Of a DNA stretch of 64,000 nucleotides, positions 1-9,016 are shown piece after piece (position 1 is the first letter of the stretch; each line of letters opens with the position of its first letter). Both the position numbers and the translations under genes were made by a program. This stretch comes from Psychroflexus planctonicus. Its GTDB lineage: Bacteria; Bacteroidota; Bacteroidia; Flavobacteriales; Flavobacteriaceae. The notes below the pieces were generated by a model. The model did not search any database. It was not told where the DNA came from and worked only from the letters and a program-made list of their open reading frames with translations. Location of the stretch: contig NZ_BMGM01000004.1 in the NCBI RefSeq assembly GCF_014640195.1, positions 211,358 through 275,357 on the forward strand, in the 5' to 3' direction.

Positions 1-1
1 G

Positions 2-565
2 CCATTTTCTTTAGGTGAGCATTCTACTTTAAAAATGGGCGCAAAAATCTACACCGGCACTACTATTGGACCACATTGTAAAGTTGGTGGTGAAGTGAGT
101 AATTCTGTAATTTTTGGATATTCCAACAAAGGTCATGATGGATTTTTAGGAAACTCCGTTTTAGGCGAATGGTGTAATATTGGAGCAGATACTAATACTT
201 CGAATTTAAAAAACAACTATGCACCTGTTCGTCTTTGGAACTACGAAACAGGAAGATTTGCCAATACAGGATTACAATTTTGTGGTTTAATGATGGGCGA
301 CCATTCCAAATGCGGAATCAATACAATGTTCAACACGGGAACAGTTGTTGGCGTAAGTGCCAATATTTTTGGTGCAGGTTTTCCACGAAATTTTATTCCA
401 AGTTTTAGTTGGGGCGGAAGTCAAGGCACAATGACTTACAAAACTACCAAAGCTTTTGAAGTAGCTGAAGTAGTCATGAAACGCAGAAAAATTGAATTTT
501 CAGAAACTGACAAATCTATCCTAGAGAAAGTTTTTGAAATTACATCAGAATACAGAAGAAGCTAA
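2..565 (+). CDS. GlmU-family sugar nucleotidyltransferase-like protein, C-terminal part (5' end outside window)
   Basis: The reading frame is open to the left edge, so the start lies outside the window and only the C-terminal ~187 residues are seen. They are a left-handed beta-helix built of hexapeptide turns with many isolated I/V/G positions, the fold of acyl/nucleotidyl-transferase C-termini such as GlmU. Motifs such as GEWCNIGADTNTSNLKNNY and a late run of turns ending near FSWGG match the Bacteroidetes 'GlmU family' proteins, which pair an N-terminal nucleotidyltransferase domain with this helix. The first ATG in the window (position 35) is internal to the helix and should not be taken as the start. 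The exact substrate cannot be told from this part. Confidence 0.8.
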   Translation, partial: PFSLGEHSTLKMGAKIYTGTTIGPHCKVGGEVSNSVIFGYSNKGHDGFLGNSVLGEWCNIGADTNTSNLKNNYAPVRLWNYETGRFANTGLQFCGLMMGDHSKCGINTMFNTGTVVGVSANIFGAGFPRNFIPSFSWGGSQGTMTYKTTKAFEVAEVVMKRRKIEFSETDKSILEKVFEITSEYRRS

Positions 566-590
566 ATTGAAATTGCAAATGGATAAATCC

Positions 591-618
591 ATAGCCCACA
601 GATTAATCCGTGGGCTAT
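591..618. terminator. Hairpin between convergent genes
   Basis: A 9-bp perfect stem (ATAGCCCAC at 591-599 with GTGGGCTAT at 610-618) sits between the GlmU-like gene and the convergent gene ending at 661. The following T-tract is poor, so termination strength is uncertain. Confidence 0.5.
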
Positions 619-660
619 TGAATAATAATTATCAGAAATAAAACCATTTTAATGGTTTGC

Positions 661-1083
661 TTAACTTTCTTCAGAATTTTTAAAATGATTTTGAAGCGCT
701 TTCATTTGCTTTTGAAATTGTTCTTGGTCTGCTTTAGCTACTCGAAATTTAGATAAGTTTGTTTTTTGCTTATTTTTTAATTTAATTACCCATGTACTTC
801 CACTAACAGGTTCTACATACTTAATGTTTTCTAGTTTAATTGCTCTAGATTTAAAAGAATTAAAAACTTCAATAACATTGTCTTTCACTAGAATATAATT
901 CTTTTTGTAAAAACTAGCTAGAATTAAAAGAGCAACAGGAATATTCATAAAAACAAGAAATTCAGGAATCTCTGAATCTCCAAAATATATAAATATTGAT
1001 GCTATTAAGATTAGCAAAACATAAATAAGCACAAAGTAACGTATAAAGTTATTTTGCTTGTAAGTGTAATTTTCTAATTTCAT
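661..1083 (-). CDS. Small membrane protein, unknown function (PH-like cytoplasmic part)
   Basis: A 140-residue protein with two adjacent hydrophobic segments (about residues 15-35 and 41-59), followed by a soluble part with alternating beta-strand pattern (YILVKDNVIEVFN, IKYVEPVSGSTWVIKLKN). This layout, two membrane helices then a compact beta domain, resembles bacterial PH-domain membrane proteins, but I do not recognise a named family. It lies just downstream of the ribosome hibernation factor gene, with a hairpin between them, so co-transcription is possible but not shown. No catalytic motif is visible. Confidence 0.65.
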   Translation of the reverse strand: MKLENYTYKQNNFIRYFVLIYVLLILIASIFIYFGDSEIPEFLVFMNIPVALLILASFYKKNYILVKDNVIEVFNSFKSRAIKLENIKYVEPVSGSTWVIKLKNKQKTNLSKFRVAKADQEQFQKQMKALQNHFKNSEES

Positions 1084-1096
1084 TTTTTAAAAATAA

Positions 1097-1126
1097 AAGC
1101 CGCTCTACACTGATGTAAAACGGCTT
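1097..1126 (-). terminator. Probable terminator of hpf
   Basis: Read on the minus strand this is a stem AAGCCG/CGGCTT with an inner TACA/TGTA pairing, followed by a T-rich run. It lies directly after the hpf stop codon. Confidence 0.6.
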
Positions 1127-1146
1127 GTTCATATTGCATAATTAAA

Positions 1147-1449
1147 TTAATGCGTTGTCATTTTTTCTTTCTTTTTTTGAAGCTGTCTTTTTATATCTTC
1201 AATAGTGGTTGCAATTGCTGCTTCAAAATTTTTCTCGTTAGTAGAAGCGAATACATTTTGTCCTGGCGCACTTAGCTTAATTTCACAAATCATTCCTGTT
1301 TCTGGGCTAGAAGTATTTTCTTTTTTAATAAAGACTTCAGCTCTTACAATCCAGTCATAACGTTGCTTTAATTTCTCTAAACGTTTGCTGGTAAATTCTT
1401 CAAGTCGTTCGCTCGCAGTTACGTGTACGTAATTAAAATTAATATCCAT
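1147..1449 (-). CDS. hpf: Ribosome hibernation promoting factor (short HPF/RaiA type)
   Basis: A 100-residue protein of the sigma-54 modulation / S30AE family, which binds the small ribosomal subunit at the mRNA/tRNA channel and helps form inactive ribosomes when growth slows. The family pattern is visible: an N-terminal beta strand (DINFNYVHVTASE), a basic helix (LEEFTSKRLEKLKQRY), strands with VFIKKE and CEIKLS, then a C-terminal helix with IATTIEDIKRQLQKKKEK. The length is that of the short form, without the C-terminal dimerisation domain of long HPF. It begins a minus-strand unit; the membrane protein gene lies downstream beyond a hairpin. Confidence 0.88.
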   Translation of the reverse strand: MDINFNYVHVTASERLEEFTSKRLEKLKQRYDWIVRAEVFIKKENTSSPETGMICEIKLSAPGQNVFASTNEKNFEAAIATTIEDIKRQLQKKKEKMTTH

Positions 1450-1594
1450 AATTGTATTGTTTTAGAATATAAATTTAAGAAATAAAAGAAGTAACTTGGC
1501 TACCATTCATGAAATTATTTATGACATTTATCAAAAATTTTAATTTTGTCAGTACACCTTTGCAATCTAGTTAAACAAAACATCACCTTAATTA

Positions 1595-4507
1595 ATGCAA
1601 GAAAATTTAATACATTGGAGTAATCTAAAATCCGCATTCAAGGGCGAAATTCATTTAGATCCTTTACACCAAAGCATTTATGCTACAGACGCATCGGTTT
1701 ATCGTAGTTTGCCGGTAGCTGTAGCTTTACCAAAAGACACTTCAGATTTACAAAACTTAGTGAAATTTGCTCAAAAGCATCAACTGAGTTTAATTCCACG
1801 AGCGGCTGGTACTTCTTTGGCTGGACAATGTGTAGGCAAAGGAGTGGTTGTAGATACTTCTAAATACTTCAATAAAATTATTGAAATCAATGCAGGTAAA
1901 AAACAAGTTAAGGTTCAGCCTGGTGTGGTTTTAGACGAATTAAACGCTGCTTTAAAACCCTATAATTTATTTTTTAGTCCCAATACTTCAACAGCAAACC
2001 GATGTACTGTTGGCGGTATGTTTGGGAATAATTCCAGTGGAACAACTTCCATAAAATATGGGGTAACTCGCGATAAAGTGATAGCTTCTAAAGTGGTGCT
2101 TGCAAACGCTACTGAAGCAGAATTCAAATGGATTGATAACGAAGAATGGCAAGAAAAATTGAAACTGAATTCCTTAGAAGGTAAAATCTACACTACTTTT
2201 TTTGCAATGAAAAAGGATGCAGAATTGCTTTCAGCCATCGAAGCTAATTTTCCCAATCCAAAAATACACCGAAGAAACACAGGCTATGCTTTAGATGAAG
2301 TTTTAATGAAGGATGAAAAAGGAATCAACATCAATACAATCTTAGCTGGAAGCGAAGGAACTTTATGCTTCACTACCGAAGTTACGCTGGCTTTAGACAA
2401 TTTACCACCAAAAATCAATCGAATAATCGCTGCTCAATTCAATAGTGTAGAAGATGCTTTGGAAGCTGTTCAAGTAGCAATGCAACACGATTTGTTTACC
2501 TGCGAGTTGATGGATAAACGGATTTTAGATTGCACTAAAAACCAATTGTATTATCAACAACATCGCTTTTTTATTGAAGCTGATCCAGAAGCAATTTTAC
2601 TGTTAGAATTAAAATCAGATTTCCAAGACGACTTAGCTAACCAAGTTGAAGAACTGCTAACCGATTTACAAAATTCATCACAAGCCTATGCGTTTCCAGT
2701 TTTACAAGGAGAAGATATTGCAAAAGCATTTGAACTACGAAAAGCGGGTTTAGGCTTATTGGGAAATGTAAATAGCGATAAAAAAGCAGTAGCTTGTATT
2801 GAAGATACAGCGGTTGCTTTAGAAGATTTGAGTAATTACATTAAAGAATTTTCTAGTTTAATGAAAAGCTTTGGTCAAGATGCAGTGTATTACGCACATG
2901 CTGGAGCAGGAGAGTTGCATTTAAGACCTATTTTAAATTTAAAAATAAGGGAAGATGTCCAACTTTTTCAACAAATTTCAGAAGCGGTTGCACAGTTGGT
3001 TAAAAAATATAATGGTTCGTTAAGTGGTGAGCATGGCGATGGTAAAGTACGTTCTTCTTTCATTAAAATGATGCTGGGCGATACCTGTTATTCCGCTTTA
3101 GAAAATGTGAAAAATGCATTTGATGAAAAGGGAATTTTTAACCCAAACAAAATTTTAAATCCTTTACCGATTCATCAAGATTTACGCTATGAAACCGACC
3201 GAGAAGAACCAGAAATAAATACGCAACTTCAATTTACAGAAGAAGGTGGAATTTTACGTGCAGCAGAAAAATGCAATGGTTCGGGAGATTGCAGAAAAAG
3301 CCATACAGCAGGTGGCGGAATGTGTCCGAGTTACCATGTTACTAAAAATGAAAAAGACACCACACGAGCAAGAGCCAATGCTTTGCGCGAATTTTTAACC
3401 CACGGTAAAAAGGAAAATAATTTTAATCATGAAGCTTTAAAAGAAACTTTCGATTTGTGTGTGGGTTGTAAAGCTTGTAAAAGTGAATGCCCGAGTAGCG
3501 TTGATGTTACAGCTTTTAAAACTGAATTTTTACATCAGTATAATCAAAGCAATTCCGTTTCGTTTAAAAATTGGTTTTTTGCCAACGTAGATCAAGTGAA
3601 TTCATGGATTAAACCATTTTCTGGAATCTATAATTCGTTGATTTCAAATAACCTAATGAAAAGTGTTTTATATAAAACCATGGGAGTTCCTATGGAAAGG
3701 AGTTTACCTAAAATTGCTTCAAAAACACTCTTTCAACTAGTTGAAGCTGGAAAAATTAATTTAAAACCGAAACAAAACCCAATTAAACAGGTTTATATTT
3801 TTATTGATGAGTTTACTAATTATTACGATGTTGATATTGGCATTGCAGCAATTGATGTTTTAGTGAAATTAAATTACGAAGTAAAAATACTTCATCACAA
3901 ACCCAGTGGGAGAGCTTTACTTTCTAAAGGATTTTTGAAAAAAGCTAAATTATTTGCGAATGAAAATATAGCATTGTTTAAAAACAAAATTTCTGCTGAA
4001 ACGCCTTTATTGGGAATTGAACCTTCGGCTATTTTAAGTTTTAAAGATGAATACATTCGTTTAGCAAATGATGTGGAAGCTGCTAAACGCATAGCTCAAC
4101 ATACATTTTTAGTTGAAGAATTTTTAGTAAAAGAGATGGAACTTGGAAACATTAAAAAAGAGCAATTTACATCAGAAGTCACTCAAATGAAGGTGCACGT
4201 ACATTGTCATCAAAAAGCATTGGCTTCAACTTTACCAACTTTTACTTTATTGAATTTTCCGGAAAACTACGATGTTAAATTAATACCTTCGGGTTGTTGT
4301 GGTATGGCAGGCAGCTTCGGTTACGAAAAAGAACACTACAAAGTTAGCTTGCAGATGGCTAATTTACAACTGATTCCTGCTGTACAAAAAACAGCAACTT
4401 CAACTCTAATTGTAGCGAACGGTCACAGTTGTCGGCATCAAATTAAAGATGCAACCCAACGGAAAGCAATACATCCTATTGAAGTGATAAAAGCAGCTTT
4501 GGTGTAA
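1595..4507 (+). CDS. FAD-linked oxidase / Fe-S dehydrogenase fusion (D-lactate/glycolate dehydrogenase type)
   Basis: A 970-residue single-chain enzyme. The N-terminal ~270 residues are a PCMH FAD-binding domain (PRAAGTSLAGQ, NNSSGTTSIKYG), then an FAD-oxidase C-terminal domain with HAGAGELHLRP and SGEHGDGKVRSSF. A 4Fe-4S region follows, with cysteines near 560, 566 and 577 and a clear CxxCxxCxxxCP cluster at 622, 625, 628 and 632. A cysteine-rich domain ends the protein, with CCGMAGSFG (Cys901-Cys902). This is the GlcD-GlcF arrangement fused in one polypeptide, as in quinone-linked D-lactate or 2-hydroxyglutarate dehydrogenases; the substrate is inferred only at the level of 2-hydroxyacids. 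It appears monocistronic, and convergent with the next gene by 2 bp. Confidence 0.85.
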   Translation: MQENLIHWSNLKSAFKGEIHLDPLHQSIYATDASVYRSLPVAVALPKDTSDLQNLVKFAQKHQLSLIPRAAGTSLAGQCVGKGVVVDTSKYFNKIIEINAGKKQVKVQPGVVLDELNAALKPYNLFFSPNTSTANRCTVGGMFGNNSSGTTSIKYGVTRDKVIASKVVLANATEAEFKWIDNEEWQEKLKLNSLEGKIYTTFFAMKKDAELLSAIEANFPNPKIHRRNTGYALDEVLMKDEKGININTILAGSEGTLCFTTEVTLALDNLPPKINRIIAAQFNSVEDALEAVQVAMQHDLFTCELMDKRILDCTKNQLYYQQHRFFIEADPEAILLLELKSDFQDDLANQVEELLTDLQNSSQAYAFPVLQGEDIAKAFELRKAGLGLLGNVNSDKKAVACIEDTAVALEDLSNYIKEFSSLMKSFGQDAVYYAHAGAGELHLRPILNLKIREDVQLFQQISEAVAQLVKKYNGSLSGEHGDGKVRSSFIKMMLGDTCYSALENVKNAFDEKGIFNPNKILNPLPIHQDLRYETDREEPEINTQLQFTEEGGILRAAEKCNGSGDCRKSHTAGGGMCPSYHVTKNEKDTTRARANALREFLTHGKKENNFNHEALKETFDLCVGCKACKSECPSSVDVTAFKTEFLHQYNQSNSVSFKNWFFANVDQVNSWIKPFSGIYNSLISNNLMKSVLYKTMGVPMERSLPKIASKTLFQLVEAGKINLKPKQNPIKQVYIFIDEFTNYYDVDIGIAAIDVLVKLNYEVKILHHKPSGRALLSKGFLKKAKLFANENIALFKNKISAETPLLGIEPSAILSFKDEYIRLANDVEAAKRIAQHTFLVEEFLVKEMELGNIKKEQFTSEVTQMKVHVHCHQKALASTLPTFTLLNFPENYDVKLIPSGCCGMAGSFGYEKEHYKVSLQMANLQLIPAVQKTATSTLIVANGHSCRHQIKDATQRKAIHPIEVIKAALV

Positions 4508-4509
4508 AA

Positions 4510-5352
4510 TTATTCTTCTAAAGTTACTTGAAAAGTAGCTAATTCCTGTTCGATTAAAACCATAATGTCTTCTAAATTGAAATCAGGAATTTGGTTTAGT
4601 TCATCGCTAAAGTTTACATTTAAGTTGGTTTCACTTTGTACTAATCCCACTTCATTGGCAAAGTAATTAGTAGAATTTATTACTTCCTGAAATTCAATTA
4701 CTTGAACTGTAATAGGAAATGGTAATGGCGGTACAGTTGTAGTAGCATCTACTCCTATAGAAACTATAAACTGCGATCCGATTACATCTTCATATATTTC
4801 ACCATTAACATCAATTTCTTCTATGTTGCCAAGGCTTACACTTTCAATGCTTAAACTTAAATTTAGTGTAATGTTGTTGAACTCAGGTAAGGTTGTGTTT
4901 TGGTCTTCGCTAAACATCAAATCACCATCAATGGCATTATTGTTATAAATTACCACGTTTTCAAAATCGATATCAAAGTCAGGGATTTCTGTTTGATCTA
5001 GTCCTAAATCTACACTACCGGTAAGCAAGAGTTGATCTTCATTTTTATAAACTTGTCCATTAGAAAGAATACTTGTAAAAGAAACTCCAGTTTGGTTATT
5101 GTCTGAGTCTAGTAAAAAAACATTTCCGTTTTCGGTTTGTTCTTCATTAGCAACGCTAAGTGTTTCTTGAGTATCTTGCGTTTCATTATTTGCAGTTTGC
5201 TTGTTATTGTACTGCCATTGGTTTTCTACAACTAATGGAAAGTAGTTTTTAGGACTGTTATCTTGAGATGGATTATCATCGTCTGAAGAGCAATTCCAAA
5301 ACAAGATAAGGCTTAAAAGAAGTAAAAATGTGTGGTTAATTCTATGTTTCAT
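4510..5352 (-). CDS. Putative lipoprotein, unknown function
   Basis: I place the start at 5352 (MKHRINHTFL...), not at an upstream ATG at 5427. The later start gives a clean type II signal peptide with lipid-attachment Cys21 (FWNCSSDDD) and removes overlap with the neighbour. The mature ~260 residues begin with an acidic Asp/Ser/Asn-rich linker, as usual for Bacteroidetes surface lipoproteins, then YFPLVVENQWQY and predicted beta-strands, ending in an acidic segment. The opening NYFPL...NQW pattern is common in flavobacterial lipoproteins of no known function. It is downstream of the GLPGLI-like gene (28-bp gap), so both may be co-transcribed. Confidence 0.75.
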   Translation of the reverse strand: MKHRINHTFLLLLSLILFWNCSSDDDNPSQDNSPKNYFPLVVENQWQYNNKQTANNETQDTQETLSVANEEQTENGNVFLLDSDNNQTGVSFTSILSNGQVYKNEDQLLLTGSVDLGLDQTEIPDFDIDFENVVIYNNNAIDGDLMFSEDQNTTLPEFNNITLNLSLSIESVSLGNIEEIDVNGEIYEDVIGSQFIVSIGVDATTTVPPLPFPITVQVIEFQEVINSTNYFANEVGLVQSETNLNVNFSDELNQIPDFNLEDIMVLIEQELATFQVTLEE

Positions 5353-5380
5353 AAACAGATATTTCTTCAAATATAAAATT

Positions 5381-6310
5381 TTAGAAATTAATAGGATAAT
5401 AAATTTCAGAACTAACTGGCAAACCATTAATTAATCCAGGCTCGAAACCCAAATCGCAAGTTTCAATTATTTGTTTTGCGGCTTCGTTTAAATATTCGTA
5501 ATCGCTTTCTTCAATTTCAATATGAGTGATTTTTCCATCGGGATGAATTACAAAACGTAAAATTAGTTGATAATCTTTTCCGTCGATTAGTCGGTTGCTG
5601 TTTTGTTCAACAACAGCTTGATAACACCAAAAACCACGGTCTTTTAAATCAGGAAAATCAATTACTTCATCTAAATTATTATACGCTGCAACTTGCATTT
5701 TTTCTTCATCGAAACTAAAATCCATTTCGTTAATGGCTTGCTTTTCAATGTTAACAGCAGTTTTAATTTCAGTGTATCCGTTATGTTTAGTAATGGTTTT
5801 TAATGGAATTCCACCCTTGGTTTGTTTTAAAATTTCATTCCATTGCATGAAATAGTGCTTCGAAAAACGACTTGTATCTATGGTGATTTCATCTGAATAA
5901 TAATTGATTTCTCCAGTAGTTGGATGGGTGGTCTTATAAGCTGAATAACCTAGAAAATCTTTGGTATGAGTATGATCGATTTGTAATTTTACATCCGACT
6001 TGAATTTTTCTAAATCGGTTTTTAAATAGAGATAATATGGACGATTTCCCATGCTAAAAAGCATTTTCTTTGAAGCTGGATCATACACATATTCTTCAAT
6101 AATTTCTCCATTGCTATAGCTAACAGACTTGTATGCTTTTTCATTAATAGTATAACTTACACTATCTATTTTAGTTCCTTCTAGAACATCTTCGAGAGGT
6201 AGGTTGTTCTTGGTTTGGTATTCAAATTGGTATACTATTTTTCCGCTAAATTGAGCGTAAGTGAACTGGAAACAAATGAACATGAATAAAAAAAACAACG
6301 TATTTTTCAT
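5381..6310 (-). CDS. Secreted GLPGLI-like protein with a TonB-like C-terminal domain
   Basis: A 309-residue protein with a type I signal peptide ending FTYAQ. The N-terminal part (FSGKIVYQFEYQ..., YVYDPASKKML, GYSAYKTTHPTTGEINYYSDEI) follows the pattern of the Bacteroidetes GLPGLI family of secreted proteins. The last ~90 residues (RFVIHPDGKITHIEIEES ... CDLGFEPGLINGLPVSSEIYYPINF, quoted in parts) look like the C-terminal domain of TonB, where the normal signature is F.PA..NG.PV...Y..P..F. The combination suggests a periplasmic or outer-membrane protein that pairs a ligand or lipid-like domain with a TonB-box-binding fold. Function unknown. Confidence 0.65.
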   Translation of the reverse strand: MKNTLFFLFMFICFQFTYAQFSGKIVYQFEYQTKNNLPLEDVLEGTKIDSVSYTINEKAYKSVSYSNGEIIEEYVYDPASKKMLFSMGNRPYYLYLKTDLEKFKSDVKLQIDHTHTKDFLGYSAYKTTHPTTGEINYYSDEITIDTSRFSKHYFMQWNEILKQTKGGIPLKTITKHNGYTEIKTAVNIEKQAINEMDFSFDEEKMQVAAYNNLDEVIDFPDLKDRGFWCYQAVVEQNSNRLIDGKDYQLILRFVIHPDGKITHIEIEESDYEYLNEAAKQIIETCDLGFEPGLINGLPVSSEIYYPINF

Positions 6311-6351
6311 TTCTTGAATTTTTGAGTTTAGGTTTCAAGAATTAAGCCAAA

Positions 6352-7026
6352 CTAAATGTGTAATCCGCATTCTGTTTTGGCTAAACCAACCCAGCGACCT
6401 TCTCTACTTTCGCCTTTAACTGTACAATGTTTACAACCAATGGAGTGGTAGCCTTCTTTTACCATAGGATGCGTTGGTAAGTTTTCTTGTTTAATAAAAG
6501 CATCTCGCTTGGCTGGATCTATATCAATAATTGGGTAAAAGCGTAAATTTCCTTTCTTTTCTTCAAAAATGCGTAAGCTTTTACGATGTTCGTTTTGTGA
6601 ACGCATTAAACCCGAAGCCCAAACTGCATAATTTTTAGCCACAATAGAAAGCGGTTGAACTTTATTGATTTCACAACACAAGTCGGGATTGGTTTTCCAG
6701 AGTTGTTCTTTGTTTGCAGCTTGATTTTGTGCTTTGTTAGGTGTAATGTCTACTACATTTAAATTATATTTTTGGCTAAGAAATTGTTTGTAGTGCAAAG
6801 TTTCATCAAAGTGAAAACGGGTATCTATAAAATGAATTTCCTGTGCAGAATGTCCATATTTACTGAATAAATGTAAGAAAAAAGCCGAATTGGCAGCAAA
6901 AGAAGAAGTAACTAAAACCTGATTTACATCAAATTCTTTATAAAATTGTTCGATGCGTTGAGAAGGTAATAAATCCTTGTATCGTGCATTAAGTTCATCT
7001 AGAAATGAAGTGGTTTTAACTTCCAT
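6352..7026 (-). CDS. cysH: Assimilatory adenylyl-sulfate (APS) reductase, CysH family
   Basis: A 224-residue PP-loop enzyme that reduces activated sulfate to sulfite using thioredoxin or glutaredoxin. The catalytic cysteine is in the C-terminal ECGLH motif (Cys220). The protein also has the paired cysteines Cys117-Cys118 (DLCCEINK) and Cys198-x2-Cys201 (CKHC). Together these four ligate the [4Fe-4S] cluster that separates APS reductases from cluster-free PAPS reductases. The nucleotide-binding region (VTSSFAANSAFFLHL) and the GLMRSQ segment are present. No sat/cysN or sulfite reductase gene is nearby, so the gene is separated from the rest of its pathway. Confidence 0.88.
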   Translation of the reverse strand: MEVKTTSFLDELNARYKDLLPSQRIEQFYKEFDVNQVLVTSSFAANSAFFLHLFSKYGHSAQEIHFIDTRFHFDETLHYKQFLSQKYNLNVVDITPNKAQNQAANKEQLWKTNPDLCCEINKVQPLSIVAKNYAVWASGLMRSQNEHRKSLRIFEEKKGNLRFYPIIDIDPAKRDAFIKQENLPTHPMVKEGYHSIGCKHCTVKGESREGRWVGLAKTECGLHI

Positions 7027-7165
7027 ACTATTATTTCAAACCGTCAAAAATAGGATTCTATTCAAAAACTAAAGGCTGTATTTTTAAAAATTTAATTTTT
7101 CTCATGCGTAGGTTTCAACATTCTAGTAAATTTACTTTTTAAAATAATTCAAATAACAATACAAT

Positions 7166-7678
7166 ATGGCACTTATTAAATCGGTACAAAATCATACTCC
7201 ACAGTTTGGCGAAAACTGTTTTTTAGCTGAAAACGCAACTATTATTGGAGAAGTAGAAATGGGAAACGATTGCAGTGTATGGTTTAATGCAGTTGTGCGT
7301 GGCGATGTACATTTTATTAAAATTGGAAACAAAGTAAATATTCAAGATCAGGTTATGATTCACTGCACCTACCAAAAAGCACCTACAAGCATCGGGAATA
7401 ACGTATCTATTGGACATCGAGCTATCGTGCATGGATGTACAATACAAGATGATGTTTTGGTAGGAATGGGTGCCATTATCATGGATGGAGTTGTGGTTGA
7501 AGAAGGCAGTATTATTGCTGCGGGTGCCGTGGTTTTGGAAAATACTCGTGTAGAAAAAGGCAGTATTTATGCGGGTGTTCCAGCCAAAAAAGTGAAATCG
7601 GTAAGTCCCGAATTACTTTCTGACGAAATTAATAGAATAGCAGACAGTTACCTAATGTATGCAAGTTGGTACAAATAA
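7166..7678 (+). CDS. Gamma-class carbonic anhydrase-like hexapeptide protein (YrdA/PaaY type)
   Basis: A 170-residue left-handed beta-helix protein with repeated hexapeptide turns (IIGEVEMGNDCSVWFNAVVRGD, quoted loosely) and a short C-terminal helix. Three histidines in metal-ligand positions are visible: His66 (MIHCT), His84 (IGHRA) and His89 (VHGCT), as in zinc-containing gamma carbonic anhydrase-like trimers. Many members of this branch have weak or no measured carbonic anhydrase activity, so the reaction is not certain. It stands alone, divergent from cysH, and is followed by the S1-domain gene. Confidence 0.85.
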   Translation: MALIKSVQNHTPQFGENCFLAENATIIGEVEMGNDCSVWFNAVVRGDVHFIKIGNKVNIQDQVMIHCTYQKAPTSIGNNVSIGHRAIVHGCTIQDDVLVGMGAIIMDGVVVEEGSIIAAGAVVLENTRVEKGSIYAGVPAKKVKSVSPELLSDEINRIADSYLMYASWYK

Positions 7679-7712
7679 AAGCCACATACAAATTTGCTAA
7701 GTCTTAGTTGCT

Positions 7713-7720
7713 TATCTTTG
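7713..7720 (+). promoter_or_regulatory. -7 box (TATCTTTG) before the CvfB-like gene
   Basis: TATCTTTG fits the Bacteroidetes -7 consensus TAnnTTTG and lies 16 bp before the start codon. A TTTG at 7693-7696 could be the upstream element, though the spacing of 16 is shorter than usual. Confidence 0.5.
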
Positions 7721-7736
7721 CCAAAAAAATAGAATT

Positions 7737-8573
7737 ATGCTTGCCATTGGTGTTCACCATGAACTAACAATAGATCGCGATACAGAACCAGGATTGTTCT
7801 TGAAAGACGATCAAGATAACGAAGTCCTACTTCCCAATAAATACAAACCAGAACAATTTGAAATTGGCGATACCATTCGTGTTTTCGTGTATTTAGATCA
7901 TGAAGAACGTCCCGTTGCTACCAACCTAGAACCCTACATTAAATTAGACGAATTTGCTATGCTTTCCTGCGTAGACATTAACAAATTTGGTTCGTTTATG
8001 GATTGGGGTTTAGAAAAACATCTCTTTGTTCCGTATATAGAACAAGCCAATAAAATGAAAGTAGGCGAACGCTACTTAGTTTTTTGTTACTTAGATGAAG
8101 AAACCAATCGGTTGGTAGCATCTTCTAAAGTACATCATTTTGTAGATAATGCTGAACTTACAGTTGAAGCTTTTGAAGAAGTAGATTTACTGATATCTAA
8201 TCCAACAGACTTGGGCTACAATGCCATTATCAATGATATTCATTTGGGTTTGATTTTTGAAAACGATGTTCATCAAAAATTGAGAGTAGGAGATCGCCTA
8301 AAAGGTTTTGTAAAGAAAATTAGAGAAGGCAATAAAATAGATTTAAGCTTACAACGACCAGGTTACCGAAGTATAGAACCCAATGCAGAAAAAGTGCTAG
8401 AAGTTTTAAAAGAAACCGATGGATTTTTACCACTACATGACAAATCTGATCCTGAAATGATTAACAAGTTATTGAAGATGAGTAAGAAAGCATTTAAAAA
8501 AGCGATTGGAACTTTATACAAAAACAGACAAATTACCATCGAAAATGGCGTAGGTATTTCTTTGAAGGAGTAG
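7737..8573 (+). CDS. S1-domain RNA-binding protein, CvfB family
   Basis: A 278-residue protein of the CvfB/YitL family, which contains S1-type OB domains and a C-terminal winged-helix-like part. Visible signs are two S1-like units (IGDTIRVFVYLDHEERPVA; VGDRLKGFVKKIREGNKIDLSL), the segment MLSCVDINKFGSFMDWGLEKHLFVP, and the C-terminal GFLPLHDKSDPEMINKLLKMSKKAFKKAIGTLYK, quoted in parts, which is the family's most conserved stretch. In Staphylococcus CvfB affects virulence gene expression through RNA; in Bacteroidetes the role is unknown but RNA binding is likely. Confidence 0.82.
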   Translation: MLAIGVHHELTIDRDTEPGLFLKDDQDNEVLLPNKYKPEQFEIGDTIRVFVYLDHEERPVATNLEPYIKLDEFAMLSCVDINKFGSFMDWGLEKHLFVPYIEQANKMKVGERYLVFCYLDEETNRLVASSKVHHFVDNAELTVEAFEEVDLLISNPTDLGYNAIINDIHLGLIFENDVHQKLRVGDRLKGFVKKIREGNKIDLSLQRPGYRSIEPNAEKVLEVLKETDGFLPLHDKSDPEMINKLLKMSKKAFKKAIGTLYKNRQITIENGVGISLKE

Positions 8574-8698
8574 TTCACTAGGACTAAAACTTATTTCATC
8601 AGATCAAAATTTACTTGTTTTTATTAAAACTTAGATTGGTTCATAAATATATGATTGCCAATTTTTTACGGTTTATATCTTTTTAAAAAAATATTTGA

Positions 8699-8706
8699 TA
8701 CTTTTG
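8699..8706 (+). promoter_or_regulatory. -7 box (TACTTTTG) before the DUF6922/AbiEii operon
   Basis: TACTTTTG matches TAnnTTTG and is only 10 bp before the ATG at 8717. The transcript would therefore have a very short leader, or be nearly leaderless. Confidence 0.5.
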
Positions 8707-8716
8707 TATTAGTATC

Positions 8717-9016
8717 ATGAATTTAACTAAGAACATATTAAGAAATATACCCAACTACTATTTTTGGGACTTGGATGTGTCAAAGCTTGACATTCAGAAG
8801 GATTGTCATGTAATCATATCACGGATTCTTATGTTTTCAGATTACTCAAACTACAATAAAAACATATTGTTCTTAGAAGACCTATATTGTAAAGAAACAA
8901 TTCAGAGAGTTCTTTCAAATACATTTGAACGAATTCCTGATGATATTTGCCAGCTTTTAGCTAAGCGTTATCATATTCGTGTGAAAAGTAAATTCAACAA
9001 AAATGTATATCTCTAA
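8717..9016 (+). CDS. DUF6922-type protein, probable antitoxin of an AbiEii-like pair
   Basis: A 99-residue protein with the pattern of DUF6922: an early YYFWDLDVSKLD, then IISRILMFSDYSNY and ILFLEDLYCKETIQRVLSN. Genes of this kind are found directly in front of AbiEii-family nucleotidyltransferase toxins in Bacteroidetes. Here the stop overlaps the toxin start by 14 bp, giving translational coupling. The role as antitoxin is inferred from position; no DNA-binding motif is obvious by eye. It has its own upstream -7 box. Confidence 0.7.
   Translation: MNLTKNILRNIPNYYFWDLDVSKLDIQKDCHVIISRILMFSDYSNYNKNILFLEDLYCKETIQRVLSNTFERIPDDICQLLAKRYHIRVKSKFNKNVYL

Noticed and set aside
5353..5427. Longer N-terminus of the lipoprotein
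   Set aside because: It would overlap the neighbouring gene and hide the lipobox; MKHRINHT at 5352 gives a clean signal peptide.
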